From Gardnerella vaginalis (lineage in GTDB: Bacteria > Actinomycetota > Actinomycetes > Actinomycetales > Bifidobacteriaceae): a stretch of DNA of 42,536 nucleotides. The stretch covers positions 1 through 42,536 of the forward strand of contig CAMPUL010000013.1 in NCBI GenBank assembly GCA_946997215.1, read 5' to 3'. The notes under the pieces were generated by a model. It was not told the origin of the DNA. It searched no databases and worked only from the letters and a program-made list of their open reading frames with translations. A program made the translations under genes and the position numbers. The first letter of the stretch is position 1. Every line of letters begins with the position of its first letter. This document shows, piece after piece, positions 1-8,179 of the stretch.

Positions 1-623
1 GAAATCGCATTCTTTTCTTGCTGACTAAGTTGCGCGCTAGTTAAATCGTGCATTTGAACACCATCCCTAATAGGCTGATCGTTTGGCACAAAAAGTGGAT
101 CGTAGCCAAAACCATTGCAACCTCTAGGCTCGCGAATCAAGCACCCAACCATCTCTCCCACGCGAACAGTCTCAAAACCGTTGTTTTTCCACATAGCGTT
201 TTCAAGATCCGCATCAACGCAGCCTTTAGGAACAGCAAGAGCCGCAGCACAACGGAATCGCGCTGTTCGGCATTGATCTGGAATATCTTCTAGCTGCTTA
301 AGTAAAAGCGCGTTATTTGCCTTGTCATCTCCATGAACACCACTCCAACGAGCAGACAATATGCCTGGAGCCGCGCCCAAAACGTCTACAATCAAGCCAG
401 AATCATCCGCTATTGCTGGCAATCCAGTTCTTGCAGAAACGTCTCTAGCTTTAATCAGCGCATTTTGCTCAAAAGTCACACCTGTTTCTACTGGGTCTGG
501 AAGTCCAAGAGAGCCAGCAGTAACAAGCTCAATATGCTCCGATATTTCCGCAAACTCTTCGTTAAGAATCCGCTTAATTTCAACGAGTTTACCCTCATTA
601 TGCGTTGCCACAACAAGTTTCAC
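1..623 (-). CDS. rdgB: RdgB/Ham1-type XTP/dITP diphosphatase, 3' end cut by window edge
   Basis: Non-canonical purine NTP pyrophosphatase, which removes XTP, dITP and ITP from the nucleotide pool to prevent mutagenic incorporation. 207 codons are visible. The family signatures are present: THNEGK at residues 7-12 (substrate-binding loop), IADDSGL around 71-77 with the catalytic Asp pair, GCNGFGYDPLF at 168-178, and the start of the C-terminal T-x-x-x-L...EKN motif at 195-205; the usual following Ser-His-Arg lies off the left edge. The start is GTG at 623, preceded by AAGGAG eight bases upstream, which is why it is easily missed. It lies 80 bases downstream of rph in the same direction, the common rph-rdgB pairing, probably one operon. 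Recognition is confident; only the C-terminus is missing. Confidence 0.93.
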   Translation of the reverse strand, partial: MKLVVATHNEGKLVEIKRILNEEFAEISEHIELVTAGSLGLPDPVETGVTFEQNALIKARDVSARTGLPAIADDSGLIVDVLGAAPGILSARWSGVHGDDKANNALLLKQLEDIPDQCRTARFRCAAALAVPKGCVDADLENAMWKNNGFETVRVGEMVGCLIREPRGCNGFGYDPLFVPNDQPIRDGVQMHDLTSAQLSQQEKNAI

Positions 624-650
624 GCTCGCAACTCCTTAATAATTTATCGA

Positions 651-714
651 ATAAACAGATATAAACAGATATAAGCTTCTATAAACTTCTATTTAATTTT
701 GACTTAATTTTGAC
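651..714. repeat. three consecutive short tandem duplications between rph and rdgB
   Basis: Three different direct duplications lie back to back: a 10-mer ATAAACAGAT twice (651-670), an imperfect 10-mer pair (671-690), and an 11-mer TTAATTTTGAC twice (693-714). The last pair spans the rph stop codon, so slippage has duplicated the end of the gene. No hairpin with a T-run is seen, consistent with rph and rdgB being co-transcribed. Confidence 0.85.
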
Positions 715-1468
715 TTAAAGCTGCGCGCTGAGCCGCTTGAAGCTCGCGATTGCCTTTGGCTGCCAAATCAAGCAAGACGTTAAGCTCATCGCGATTAAAC
801 GGACGATGCTCCGCTGTGCCTTGAATCTCAATAAAATTGCCCGAACCAGTCATAGCAACATTCATATCTGTCATAGCTTGACTATCTTCTACATAAGGCA
901 AATCAAGCATTGGAGTGCCATTAATAACACCTACAGAAACAGCGGAAACGGAGTCTTTAAGAACGTTTTTAGCGCTGCGAATATGCTTGTGCTTTTCGGC
1001 CCAATTTAGCGCGTCTACAAGAGCAACATATGCGCCTGTAATCGAAGCTGTGCGCGTGCCGCCATCTGCTTGAAGAACATCGCAATCAATTTGAATAAGG
1101 CACTCGCCCATTGCCTTGGTATCTATAACACCCCTAAGGCAGCGGCCAATAAGTCGACTAATCTCGTGCGTGCGGCCGCCGATTTTGCCCTTAACAGACT
1201 CGCGATCGGTGCGCTCGGCAGTGGCCCTTGGAAGCATTGAATACTCGGCTGTAACCCAACCTAAACCAGTGTCTCTCCTCCAGCGCGGAACGCCAATAGT
1301 AAAAGTGGCAGTGCACATAACGCGCGTGTTTCCGCACTCAATAAGAACGGAGCCTTCTGGCACGTTTGTAAAATTGCGCGTGATTTTTACTGGTCGCAAC
1401 TCGTCTACATCTCTGCCATCAAAGCGAATAGGTTTTACAGATTCCAACATATCCTTAATTTGAGCCAT
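704..1468 (-). CDS. rph: ribonuclease PH
   Basis: Phosphorolytic 3'-5' exoribonuclease that trims tRNA 3' ends. At 254 residues it has the normal family length. Visible signatures are [19 protein letters not shown] (residues 65-83), [20 protein letters not shown] (98-117) carrying the conserved Arg residues of the hexamer and phosphate site, and [25 protein letters not shown] core (about 130-150). The ATG start has only a weak Shine-Dalgarno (TTGAG). rdgB follows on the same strand; the ABC-F gene lies 88 bases upstream in the same direction. The C-terminus LSQN is encoded within a short DNA duplication, so its last residues may differ between strains. Confidence 0.95.
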   Translation of the reverse strand: MAQIKDMLESVKPIRFDGRDVDELRPVKITRNFTNVPEGSVLIECGNTRVMCTATFTIGVPRWRRDTGLGWVTAEYSMLPRATAERTDRESVKGKIGGRTHEISRLIGRCLRGVIDTKAMGECLIQIDCDVLQADGGTRTASITGAYVALVDALNWAEKHKHIRSAKNVLKDSVSAVSVGVINGTPMLDLPYVEDSQAMTDMNVAMTGSGNFIEIQGTAEHRPFNRDELNVLLDLAAKGNRELQAAQRAALSQN

Positions 1469-1555
1469 AACTCAACAATTTAGCACGCGGCATTAACTAG
1501 CACGTGGCATTAATCTTGAGCAAAATCGCGATGCAAAAAGTGTGGTGCTTTTGTA

Positions 1556-3589
1556 TCAAATCTGCTCGCTAAGCTCAAGCCACTCTTCTTCTAACGCGCT
1601 AGATTCGCTTTGATTCGCCTGCAACTTCTCGTTAAGCTCTTGCAAGCCAACAAAATCGCTAGGATCGTGGCTTGCCATTTTTTGCTCAATCGCACTTTTT
1701 TCTTCTTCAAGCTTTTCTAGTTTGCGCTCTATTGCCGCAACTCTTCTTGTAGCATCATAGTACGCTTTTCCGCTTAATTTTGCTTCAGCTTTTTGATTTG
1801 ACTTTTGATTTGAATCTAATCCAACACCTTCTGCAGACTCCGACTTTGACTCCGACTTACTCCTAGATTCTGCCGCAAAATCTGCCTTAGACTCTTGCAT
1901 ATTTGCACGCTCGTAGTCTTCCATAATCTTTAGATACTCATCAACTCCGCCTGGAAGATGGCGAATTTTCCCGTCAATCAACGCAAATTGCTGATCAGTC
2001 ACTCTCTCAAGCAAGTATCTATCGTGAGACACAACAATCAAAGTTCCTGGCCAAGTGTCTAGTAAATCTTCCATAACGGCAAGCATGTCTGTATCTAAGT
2101 CGTTTCCAGGCTCGTCCATTATCAACACATTTGGCTCGTTTAGAAGAATCAAAAGCAATTGCATGCGGCGCTTTTGACCGCCCGAAAGATCTGCGATTGG
2201 CGTCATAAGCTGCTCGGGCTTAAAACCAAGCCTCTCCATAAGCTGACCAGGAGTAACTTCTTTGCCGTCAATTATGTAGCTTGGCTTATATCGGCTCAAA
2301 ACTTCTTTGACTTTATATTTTCCAAGCTTTTCCAGCTCTTCTAGGCGCTGAGAAAGAACGGCAAATTTTACAGTTTTGCCAATATTTACATGACCTTTAG
2401 TTGGATGCAAAGAGCCGTCAATTATGCCTAAAAGCGTTGATTTTCCAGCACCATTAGCTCCCACTATGCCAAATCGGTCTCCTGGCCCTATTAGCCACGT
2501 TTGATCGTCTAAAATCATGCGGCCGCTAATCGTTTTTTGTAATGCTGCACACGTTTCTTTTAATGGCGATTCTTCTTGCGATAATGGCGATTCTTGCGAT
2601 TCTTCTACAGAAATCGTAACGCTACCATCATGCGTAGGTTGCGAAAATGGCGATTTTACAATATCTGCATCGGATGCAGCAGGACTTGATGAATCCTCAA
2701 AAATTTGCGTAACGTCAATCAAATCAACAACTTGCTTACCAAGACGAGAAGTTGCCATTCTTTTTAGCTCAAGAGTATCTCGCATTGGTGGAACGTCTGC
2801 TATAAGCTCGCGAGCTTGCTTAACGTGGAATTTTTGCTTTGTAGAACGCGCTCGAGCACCTCTAGAAAGCCACGCAAGCTCTTTACGGGCCAAATTCCTC
2901 CTGCGCTCTTCGCGAACATCCGCCTGGCGTTCGCGCTCAACTCGCTGCATCATGTACGCACTGTAGCCGCCTTCAAACGGGTCGATTGCGCCATCGTGAA
3001 CTTCCCACATAGAAGAGCAAACTTCGTCTAAAAACCATCTATCGTGTGTGACAAGCAAAAGAGCGCCCTGCCCGTCTTGCCACCTATGCAAAAGATGCTC
3101 CGCAAGCCAATGAATTGTAAGAACATCAAGATGATTCGTAGGCTCGTCCAAAGCCAAAATATCCCAATCATGCAGCAAAAGCCTTGCCAAATCCGCACGC
3201 CTGCGCTGTCCTCCAGAAAGCGTACCAACCTTAGCTTCAAGGTTGATTCCGCCCAAAAGAGACTCCACAATTTCTCGCTGCTTTGAATCTGCAGCCCACT
3301 CATAATCCTGGCGATTTTCTAGCGCAGCCTGGCGAACCGTAGCATTATCGTCTAGCGGATCTCGCTGGCTTAAAATGCCAAATGTTAGGCCATTTCTGCG
3401 CGTAACTCTTCCCGAATCTGGGCTAATCGCACCTTGAAGAAGCTTTAGAAGAGTGGACTTTCCGTCTCCGTTTTTGCCTACAATTCCTATGCGATCGCCT
3501 TCAAAAACGCCTTGAGTTACGTCTTTGAAAATCATTTTTGTTGCAAATTCAAGGGAAACGTGTTCTAGTCCCAAATCATAAGTAGGCAT
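1556..3589 (-). CDS. uup: ABC-F family ATPase, Uup-like (duplicated ATPase, ribosome/DNA-associated)
   Basis: Soluble protein with two fused ABC ATPase domains and no membrane segment, so an ABC-F protein rather than a transporter. First domain: Walker A GKNGDGKST at 38-46, signature LSGGQRRR, Walker B LALDEPTNHLD. Second domain: Walker A GANGAGKST near 377, LSGGQKRR, and LIMDEPGNDLD. The NDLD ending of the second Walker B and the C-terminal coiled coil (about 610-677, Lys/Glu-rich) are typical of the Uup branch, whose members bind branched DNA and/or ribosomes. Two low-complexity insertions occur: a Ser/Glu segment between the ATPase domains (about 315-340) and a Lys/Ser/Glu segment before the coiled coil. 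The exact ABC-F subgroup is inferred from motifs only. Confidence 0.85.
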   Translation of the reverse strand: MPTYDLGLEHVSLEFATKMIFKDVTQGVFEGDRIGIVGKNGDGKSTLLKLLQGAISPDSGRVTRRNGLTFGILSQRDPLDDNATVRQAALENRQDYEWAADSKQREIVESLLGGINLEAKVGTLSGGQRRRADLARLLLHDWDILALDEPTNHLDVLTIHWLAEHLLHRWQDGQGALLLVTHDRWFLDEVCSSMWEVHDGAIDPFEGGYSAYMMQRVERERQADVREERRRNLARKELAWLSRGARARSTKQKFHVKQARELIADVPPMRDTLELKRMATSRLGKQVVDLIDVTQIFEDSSSPAASDADIVKSPFSQPTHDGSVTISVEESQESPLSQEESPLKETCAALQKTISGRMILDDQTWLIGPGDRFGIVGANGAGKSTLLGIIDGSLHPTKGHVNIGKTVKFAVLSQRLEELEKLGKYKVKEVLSRYKPSYIIDGKEVTPGQLMERLGFKPEQLMTPIADLSGGQKRRMQLLLILLNEPNVLIMDEPGNDLDTDMLAVMEDLLDTWPGTLIVVSHDRYLLERVTDQQFALIDGKIRHLPGGVDEYLKIMEDYERANMQESKADFAAESRSKSESKSESAEGVGLDSNQKSNQKAEAKLSGKAYYDATRRVAAIERKLEKLEEEKSAIEQKMASHDPSDFVGLQELNEKLQANQSESSALEEEWLELSEQI

Positions 3590-3597
3590 AACTCACA

Positions 3598-3627
3598 AAT
3601 ATAGCTGTGCTGCTATACCATTCGCAA
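3598..3627 (-). promoter_or_regulatory. putative promoter of the ABC-F gene, predicted leaderless
   Basis: On the minus strand TTGCGA (3622-3627) and TATATT (3598-3603) are separated by 18 bases. The -10 ends eight bases before the ATG at 3589, and no Shine-Dalgarno is present, so transcription would begin at or within a base or two of the start codon. The -35 lies at the edge of the dispersed repeat 3622-3678. Confidence 0.5.
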
Positions 3628-3678
3628 CGACCTGCCTTTTTCGCTTAGAGCGTAGCGCGCTAATGCAAGTCGATTCGC
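3622..3678. repeat. isolated copy of the dispersed GGCAGGTCG palindromic repeat family
   Basis: This stretch of the uup-pyrD divergent spacer is built from words that recur at 38.2-40.8 kb. The first half (ACCTGCCTTTTTCGCTTAGAGCGTA) is the reverse complement, with small changes, of 40712-40736. The second half (ATGCAAGTCGATTCGC) is a direct match to 40426-40441. It is a mosaic of two elements found together 37 kb away, showing that the family is dispersed in the genome. Confidence 0.75.
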
Positions 3679-3710
3679 TTTGTACCAAAATTGCAAAATG
3701 CTTAAAGTCG

Positions 3711-3716
3711 TATAGT
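3711..3716 (+). promoter_or_regulatory. -10 box of the dihydroorotate dehydrogenase-like gene, predicted leaderless
   Basis: TATAGT ends eight bases before the ATG at 3725 and there is no ribosome binding site between them. A start site six to eight bases downstream would coincide with the ATG. The -35 is unclear (TTGCAA at 3691 is too close for ideal spacing). Confidence 0.45.
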
Positions 3717-3724
3717 ATTGAATC

Positions 3725-4879
3725 ATGAGTTACGTATCTGAAAATTCTTTACACAATGCTGTGAATCTTGCTGCAACAGACCTCTTTACTTTTAGCTACA
3801 AGCACATTATTAAGCCGCACTTAGTGTTTAACATTCCGCCAGACGAAGCACACGACCGCATGATTGCATTTTGCAAAACAAGCGAGCGCATTCCTGGATT
3901 AATGTGGCTTTTGCGACAAATGCTTGACTACACAGATCCAATTTTACAAACGCAAGTTATGGGAGTAGATTTTGCGAATCCATTTGGCTTAAGCGCAGGA
4001 CTCGATAAAAACTGCGATTTGTGCACAGTTCTAGACAACGCTGGTTTTGGTTTTGAAACAGTTGGCTCCACAACTGCTCGCCCATGCGCAGGAAATGCTA
4101 AGCCTTGGTATCATAGGCTTCCGCAATATGATTCGCTTCTTGTTCATGCAGGTCTTGCAAACGACGGCAGCGAATTTGTGATTCCTAGAGTAGAAAAAGC
4201 GTGGACAAACGCTAAAAGCATGCAACTTTCTGTAAGCATTGCGCGAACTAACGATAATCTTGTTGGTGATTTAGACGAAGGAATTGAAGATTATCGCATA
4301 TCTATGGAGCGCGCGAGCGGCAAAAGCTCCATGATTGAGGTTAATATTTCTTGCCCAAACACTATGGCTGGCGAGCCTTTTAGTAATCCAGATGCTTTAG
4401 ATAAGCTTTTTAGTGTTTTAGACAAAGTTAGCAGACCTCAGCCAACTCTTGTAAAAATGCCTTTGAACTTAAAGGGCGGATGGCCTCAATTTAAGTCTTT
4501 GTTAGACGTTTTAAGCGCACATAAGGTTGATGGCGTGAGCATTGCAAATTTGCGCAAGAATAGAGATGGACTAGACATTCCTGCAGATTGGAAAGGTGGA
4601 ATCTCAGGGGCTCCAACATTTACCGCAAGCAATGAGCTTATTAAACGAACTAGAAGAGAGTTTGGGTCTCGCTTTGCAATTGCTGGAATTGGTGGCGTAT
4701 TTACACCAAAACAAGCTTATGAAAAGATTCGAAGCGGCGCCGACTTGGTTATGTTCGTTTCTTCGCTTATGTACAGAGGCCCTCAACAAATTACAACGTT
4801 AAAGCGCGGTCTTGCAAAGATGCTTAGAAAAGACGGCTTTAATAGTGTTAAGGATGCTGTTGGAGTAGACGCGCTCTAG
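3725..4879 (+). CDS. pyrD: dihydroorotate dehydrogenase family protein, class 2-like fold with class 1-type catalytic Cys
   Basis: FMN-dependent beta/alpha barrel of the pyrimidine pathway family. The architecture is class 2: an N-terminal helical extension with DEAHDRMI (40-47), FMN-site FGLSAGLDKN (87-96), NISCPNT (207-213), LVKMPL (242-247), GGISGAP (291-297) and GIGGV near 325. Class 2 enzymes usually have Ser as the catalytic base in N-x-S-S-P-N-T; here residue 210 is Cys, the residue used by class 1 enzymes. The usual class 2 NTT segment is replaced by SIANLRKNR (272-280), and the Asn-Arg-Met-Gly-Phe-Asn block of class 2 is also altered. No other pyr gene is nearby. The family is sure, the reaction and electron acceptor are not; it could be a paralogue acting on another substrate. 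Confidence 0.8.
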   Translation: MSYVSENSLHNAVNLAATDLFTFSYKHIIKPHLVFNIPPDEAHDRMIAFCKTSERIPGLMWLLRQMLDYTDPILQTQVMGVDFANPFGLSAGLDKNCDLCTVLDNAGFGFETVGSTTARPCAGNAKPWYHRLPQYDSLLVHAGLANDGSEFVIPRVEKAWTNAKSMQLSVSIARTNDNLVGDLDEGIEDYRISMERASGKSSMIEVNISCPNTMAGEPFSNPDALDKLFSVLDKVSRPQPTLVKMPLNLKGGWPQFKSLLDVLSAHKVDGVSIANLRKNRDGLDIPADWKGGISGAPTFTASNELIKRTRREFGSRFAIAGIGGVFTPKQAYEKIRSGADLVMFVSSLMYRGPQQITTLKRGLAKMLRKDGFNSVKDAVGVDAL

Positions 4880-4917
4880 GCGAGTCACACTAGTGGCATC
4901 ACACTAGCAACAACACA

Positions 4918-7341
4918 CTAACGAGTTCCGCCAGAATACGAGCTGGAAGTATCGCCACTGCTGGCGTCACCAAAATATTGGTCTTGTCTTCCGTCACCCG
5001 TTGCGTAGCGGCCGTTTGTAGTTGCATCTTGTTGCGAGTTTTGATCACCTTGCGAATCCTGAGAGCCTTGTGCACTCTGATCGCTTTGCGAATCCTGGCT
5101 TTGCTCTTGAGCTGCCTGCCTGCGCGCTTCTTCTTCCCTATCACGCTGCTGTTGCAACTCATATTGTCTGCGCATCTGCTCGCTAGTCAACGGCATTTTT
5201 CCGCCAGCCATATACTTTGGATCTGGTTTTCCGTAATCGTTATCCATAGGCGTGTTAGAGGCCTTTAGGTACGTATCCATAAACTTTTTCCAAGCAGGCA
5301 TAGCGATGTAGGTACCATACCATGTGCTGTGGTAGACGCCATTAATGCGCATGTTGTTAAAGCTTTTTTGAACTTCCGCATTTCCAACCGCAATAAATGC
5401 AGATACCTTATTTGGCACAAATCCAGCTGTTGCCATGTAAAAGTCTTCGTTAGTACCAGTTTTAGTAAACGTTTTTCGTCCACCTTCTAGCTGAGCCATA
5501 TGTGCAACACCAGTTGGCTGAACAACGCCTTGATTAATGGCGTATGCTGCTGTTTGAGCAACCTTCTTTGGTATTGCTTGATGGCAATTAGCGCTAGGAA
5601 CACGCAAACGCTTACCGTTCTTATCTACTACACGCTTAATAGCTATAGGATCGCATTGAACGCCATTAGCTGCAATTGTTGCATAAACATTTGCCATTGT
5701 AAGCGGCGAAGCTTGTACAGCACCAATCAACATAGGAGGATTAAACGAGTTCTTAGAGAACACGTCTTCTTGACCAAGTGGAGAATTGTGATACCCCAAC
5801 GTTCTAGCTGCTTCCGCAACAGCGCAAAGCTTAAGCTGGGTTCCCATTGCTGCCTGAATAGTGTTATGAGAATGAACAAGACCCATTAAAGGCGTTTCTG
5901 GGCTAACACTACCGCCGCCAGAGTTTTGAACAGACCAGCGCCCAATTCCACGATACCTTGCGCAAGAAAAATCGGTATTGTTATAAAGCATGCTTGTTCT
6001 TAGAGGCTGATTAATCGACTTTCCAGCAAGCAGCCAAGCAACAATGTTAATTGGCTTCCACGTAGAACCAATCTGCCAGCCTAAACCACCGCCGTCTCGC
6101 TCGTCTACAGCGTAGTTAATCGCAGTGTGTGTAGGGTCTGATTTTGCTGCATCTGTAGCATCGTAAATACGGTTGCTTCCAAATCCAAGAACTTCTCCAG
6201 TTCCAGGCTTAATCGCAGCAATCGAAACTTCAAAACCGCTTGGATCGTGGATTGGAACAGTAGCCCTAGCTGTGTCCATTGCAGAAGAGTTTGCAAGAAT
6301 ATCCATTGTTGTGTAAATGTCTAATCCGCCTTCGTTAAGAAGCTTTTGACGCGCAACAGTGGTTTTACCAAACTCGCGAGAATTCAATATTTTTTTAGTA
6401 ACGTAATCGCAGAAGAATGCAGCGTCTCCAGCAGCTTGGCATCCAACATTTGCAACTTCGTGCTGAATATTAAGCGTATCTTTAATTGGAATTTTTACAG
6501 CATCATCATGTTCTTTTTGGCTTATAAAATTCTGCCTAAGCATTAAATCAAGAACAATATTCCTCTGTTTTTGCGATTCTGGCCAATTTTCTTCTATAGA
6601 AGGATCGTACCTTGAAGGATTTTTTGTGATTGCAGCAATCGTTGCCGCTTGAACAAGATTAAGCTTTGCAGCCGTAGTATTAAAGTAACGATGAGCAGCT
6701 GTTTCTACACCATAAAGATTGTTACTACCAAATTGTGCAACGTTTAAATAGCCTTGCAAAATCTCTAACTTTGAGTATTTTTTCTCCATTTGAATTGCGA
6801 TTAACATTTCTCGCAATTTTCTAGCAACAGTACTTTCTGCAGCATGATATTCCGATATAGGATCGTTATCTTCCTTAGCTTTAATCATAAGAACATTTTT
6901 AACGTACTGCTGCGTTAAGGAAGATCCACCTTGCATATCTGACTTTTTAATAAACGTTTGCACAAACGCACGCATAACGCCTTGAACATCTACGCCAGAA
7001 TGTTCAAAGAATCGTCGATCTTCTCGAGCAACCATTGCTTGTTGCATATATTGCGATATTCGCCTAAGCGGCACAACAGTGCGATTTTGAGCATAAAAAG
7101 TTGCAATAACCGTTTTGCCATCTGAAGCGTATAATCGCGATTTTTGAGGCAAGGCAGTAACGTCAAAATCAATACCATCTACCCTAAGAGAAGGCACAAC
7201 AGACTTAACAACGCTGTTTATGCTCATTACCCCTGGAACAAAGAGAATACTAGAAGCTACACCACCTGCAACACACAAAGTGATGTACGTAAGAAACAGT
7301 GCGAGTACTCTACGAGTTGTTAGGGATTTCTTTTTAGGCAT
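4918..7341 (-). CDS. bifunctional class A penicillin-binding protein (transglycosylase/transpeptidase)
   Basis: Membrane-anchored enzyme that polymerises lipid II and cross-links peptidoglycan. One transmembrane segment lies at about 10-35 after a basic start. The glycosyltransferase 51 domain follows with catalytic EDRRFFEHSGVD (about 107-118) and QGGSSLTQQYVKN (about 139-151). The transpeptidase domain carries GSTWK (nucleophile Ser near 425), SHN near 488 and KTGT near 626. The last ~80 residues form a Gln/Ser/Asp-rich low-complexity tail after an Arg/Glu helix, encoded by repeated GAATC/GATCA-type words and likely to vary in length. The 807 residues fit actinobacterial PonA-type proteins. 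It is followed, convergently and 38 bases away, by the dihydroorotate dehydrogenase-like gene. Confidence 0.95.
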   Translation of the reverse strand: MPKKKSLTTRRVLALFLTYITLCVAGGVASSILFVPGVMSINSVVKSVVPSLRVDGIDFDVTALPQKSRLYASDGKTVIATFYAQNRTVVPLRRISQYMQQAMVAREDRRFFEHSGVDVQGVMRAFVQTFIKKSDMQGGSSLTQQYVKNVLMIKAKEDNDPISEYHAAESTVARKLREMLIAIQMEKKYSKLEILQGYLNVAQFGSNNLYGVETAAHRYFNTTAAKLNLVQAATIAAITKNPSRYDPSIEENWPESQKQRNIVLDLMLRQNFISQKEHDDAVKIPIKDTLNIQHEVANVGCQAAGDAAFFCDYVTKKILNSREFGKTTVARQKLLNEGGLDIYTTMDILANSSAMDTARATVPIHDPSGFEVSIAAIKPGTGEVLGFGSNRIYDATDAAKSDPTHTAINYAVDERDGGGLGWQIGSTWKPINIVAWLLAGKSINQPLRTSMLYNNTDFSCARYRGIGRWSVQNSGGGSVSPETPLMGLVHSHNTIQAAMGTQLKLCAVAEAARTLGYHNSPLGQEDVFSKNSFNPPMLIGAVQASPLTMANVYATIAANGVQCDPIAIKRVVDKNGKRLRVPSANCHQAIPKKVAQTAAYAINQGVVQPTGVAHMAQLEGGRKTFTKTGTNEDFYMATAGFVPNKVSAFIAVGNAEVQKSFNNMRINGVYHSTWYGTYIAMPAWKKFMDTYLKASNTPMDNDYGKPDPKYMAGGKMPLTSEQMRRQYELQQQRDREEEARRQAAQEQSQDSQSDQSAQGSQDSQGDQNSQQDATTNGRYATGDGRQDQYFGDASSGDTSSSYSGGTR

Positions 7342-7429
7342 GCGTACTATTCTAGAGGCTTGCCTCTACGTTGCGGCACGCAAAAACCGCAATTTACAAG
7401 ATTTATAAGATTTACGCGATTTGCACGAT

Positions 7430-8149
7430 TTATCTTTCTGCTCGGCGAATCAACATTCCAGGCTCGTAAATAATAATCGACCTTCCATGTCTTTTAATCC
7501 AACCTCTTTGCGCAAAATCCATCAACGCTTTATTAACTGTTTCTCTAGAAGATCCAACCAATTGCGCAAGCTCTTCTTGAGTTAAATCGTGAGGAACAAG
7601 CACGCCTTCTCTAACAGGCTCTCCAAATCTAGAAGCAAGGTTCAAAAGCGTTTTTGCTAATCTTGCTGGAACGTCCATAAAAACGAGGTCAGAAATATGC
7701 TCGTTGTTTGCTCTTAAGCGAGCAGCCAAAACTTGAAGCATATCTACAGCAACTCGCGGATGATGACCTAACCAGTTAAAAAGCACTTCATTTTCTAGCC
7801 ACAGCACGCGAGTTTTATCTGTAATAGCAATCGCAGAAGCCGTACGCGGCCCGCCATACGGGTCAAAAACAGGAATCTCCCCAAGAATTTCCCCATGCGT
7901 GTGAATGCTAAGCAATTGCACACGATTATCTCTAGAATGACGAACGAGCTTAACGCGTCCGCGCTCCAAAAGATACATGCGGCGATCCGTATCTCCTTCG
8001 TTAAAAATCGCCTGCCCCTTAGAAAAAACCGACTCATGCAAGTGTTCTAGCAGCTCCCTCGCTTGGTCTAGTGGCACTTGCTTAAATAACGCTGTATGCG
8101 TTAATGGAAGGTCTTCCGCATAGGGCTTATCTGGCTTAATTCTTACCAC
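7430..8149 (-). CDS. Crp/Fnr-family transcriptional regulator (GlxR/actinobacterial Crp type)
   Basis: Global cAMP-responsive-type regulator. The N-terminal cyclic-nucleotide-binding barrel covers about 15-130, with GEILGEIPVFDPYGGPRTASA at the position of the phosphate-binding cassette. A dimerisation helix (about 135-160) leads to FMDVPARLAKTLLNLA, and the C-terminal winged helix has the recognition stretch LTQEELAQLVGSSRETVNKAL (about 190-210). These blocks are nearly identical to mycobacterial Crp and corynebacterial GlxR. The start is GTG at 8149 with GGAGG six bases upstream. It sits 30 bases from the stop of the upstream S9 peptidase on the same strand. Whether it still binds cAMP cannot be told from sequence alone. 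Confidence 0.92.
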   Translation of the reverse strand: MVRIKPDKPYAEDLPLTHTALFKQVPLDQARELLEHLHESVFSKGQAIFNEGDTDRRMYLLERGRVKLVRHSRDNRVQLLSIHTHGEILGEIPVFDPYGGPRTASAIAITDKTRVLWLENEVLFNWLGHHPRVAVDMLQVLAARLRANNEHISDLVFMDVPARLAKTLLNLASRFGEPVREGVLVPHDLTQEELAQLVGSSRETVNKALMDFAQRGWIKRHGRSIIIYEPGMLIRRAER

Positions 8150-8179
8150 AATCAGCCTCCAATGTGTTTTAAGGATATT

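Noticed and set aside
4880..4917. Terminator between the dihydroorotate dehydrogenase-like gene and the penicillin-binding protein gene
   Set aside because: The spacer has CACACTA direct repeats but no stable stem with a T-run on either strand.
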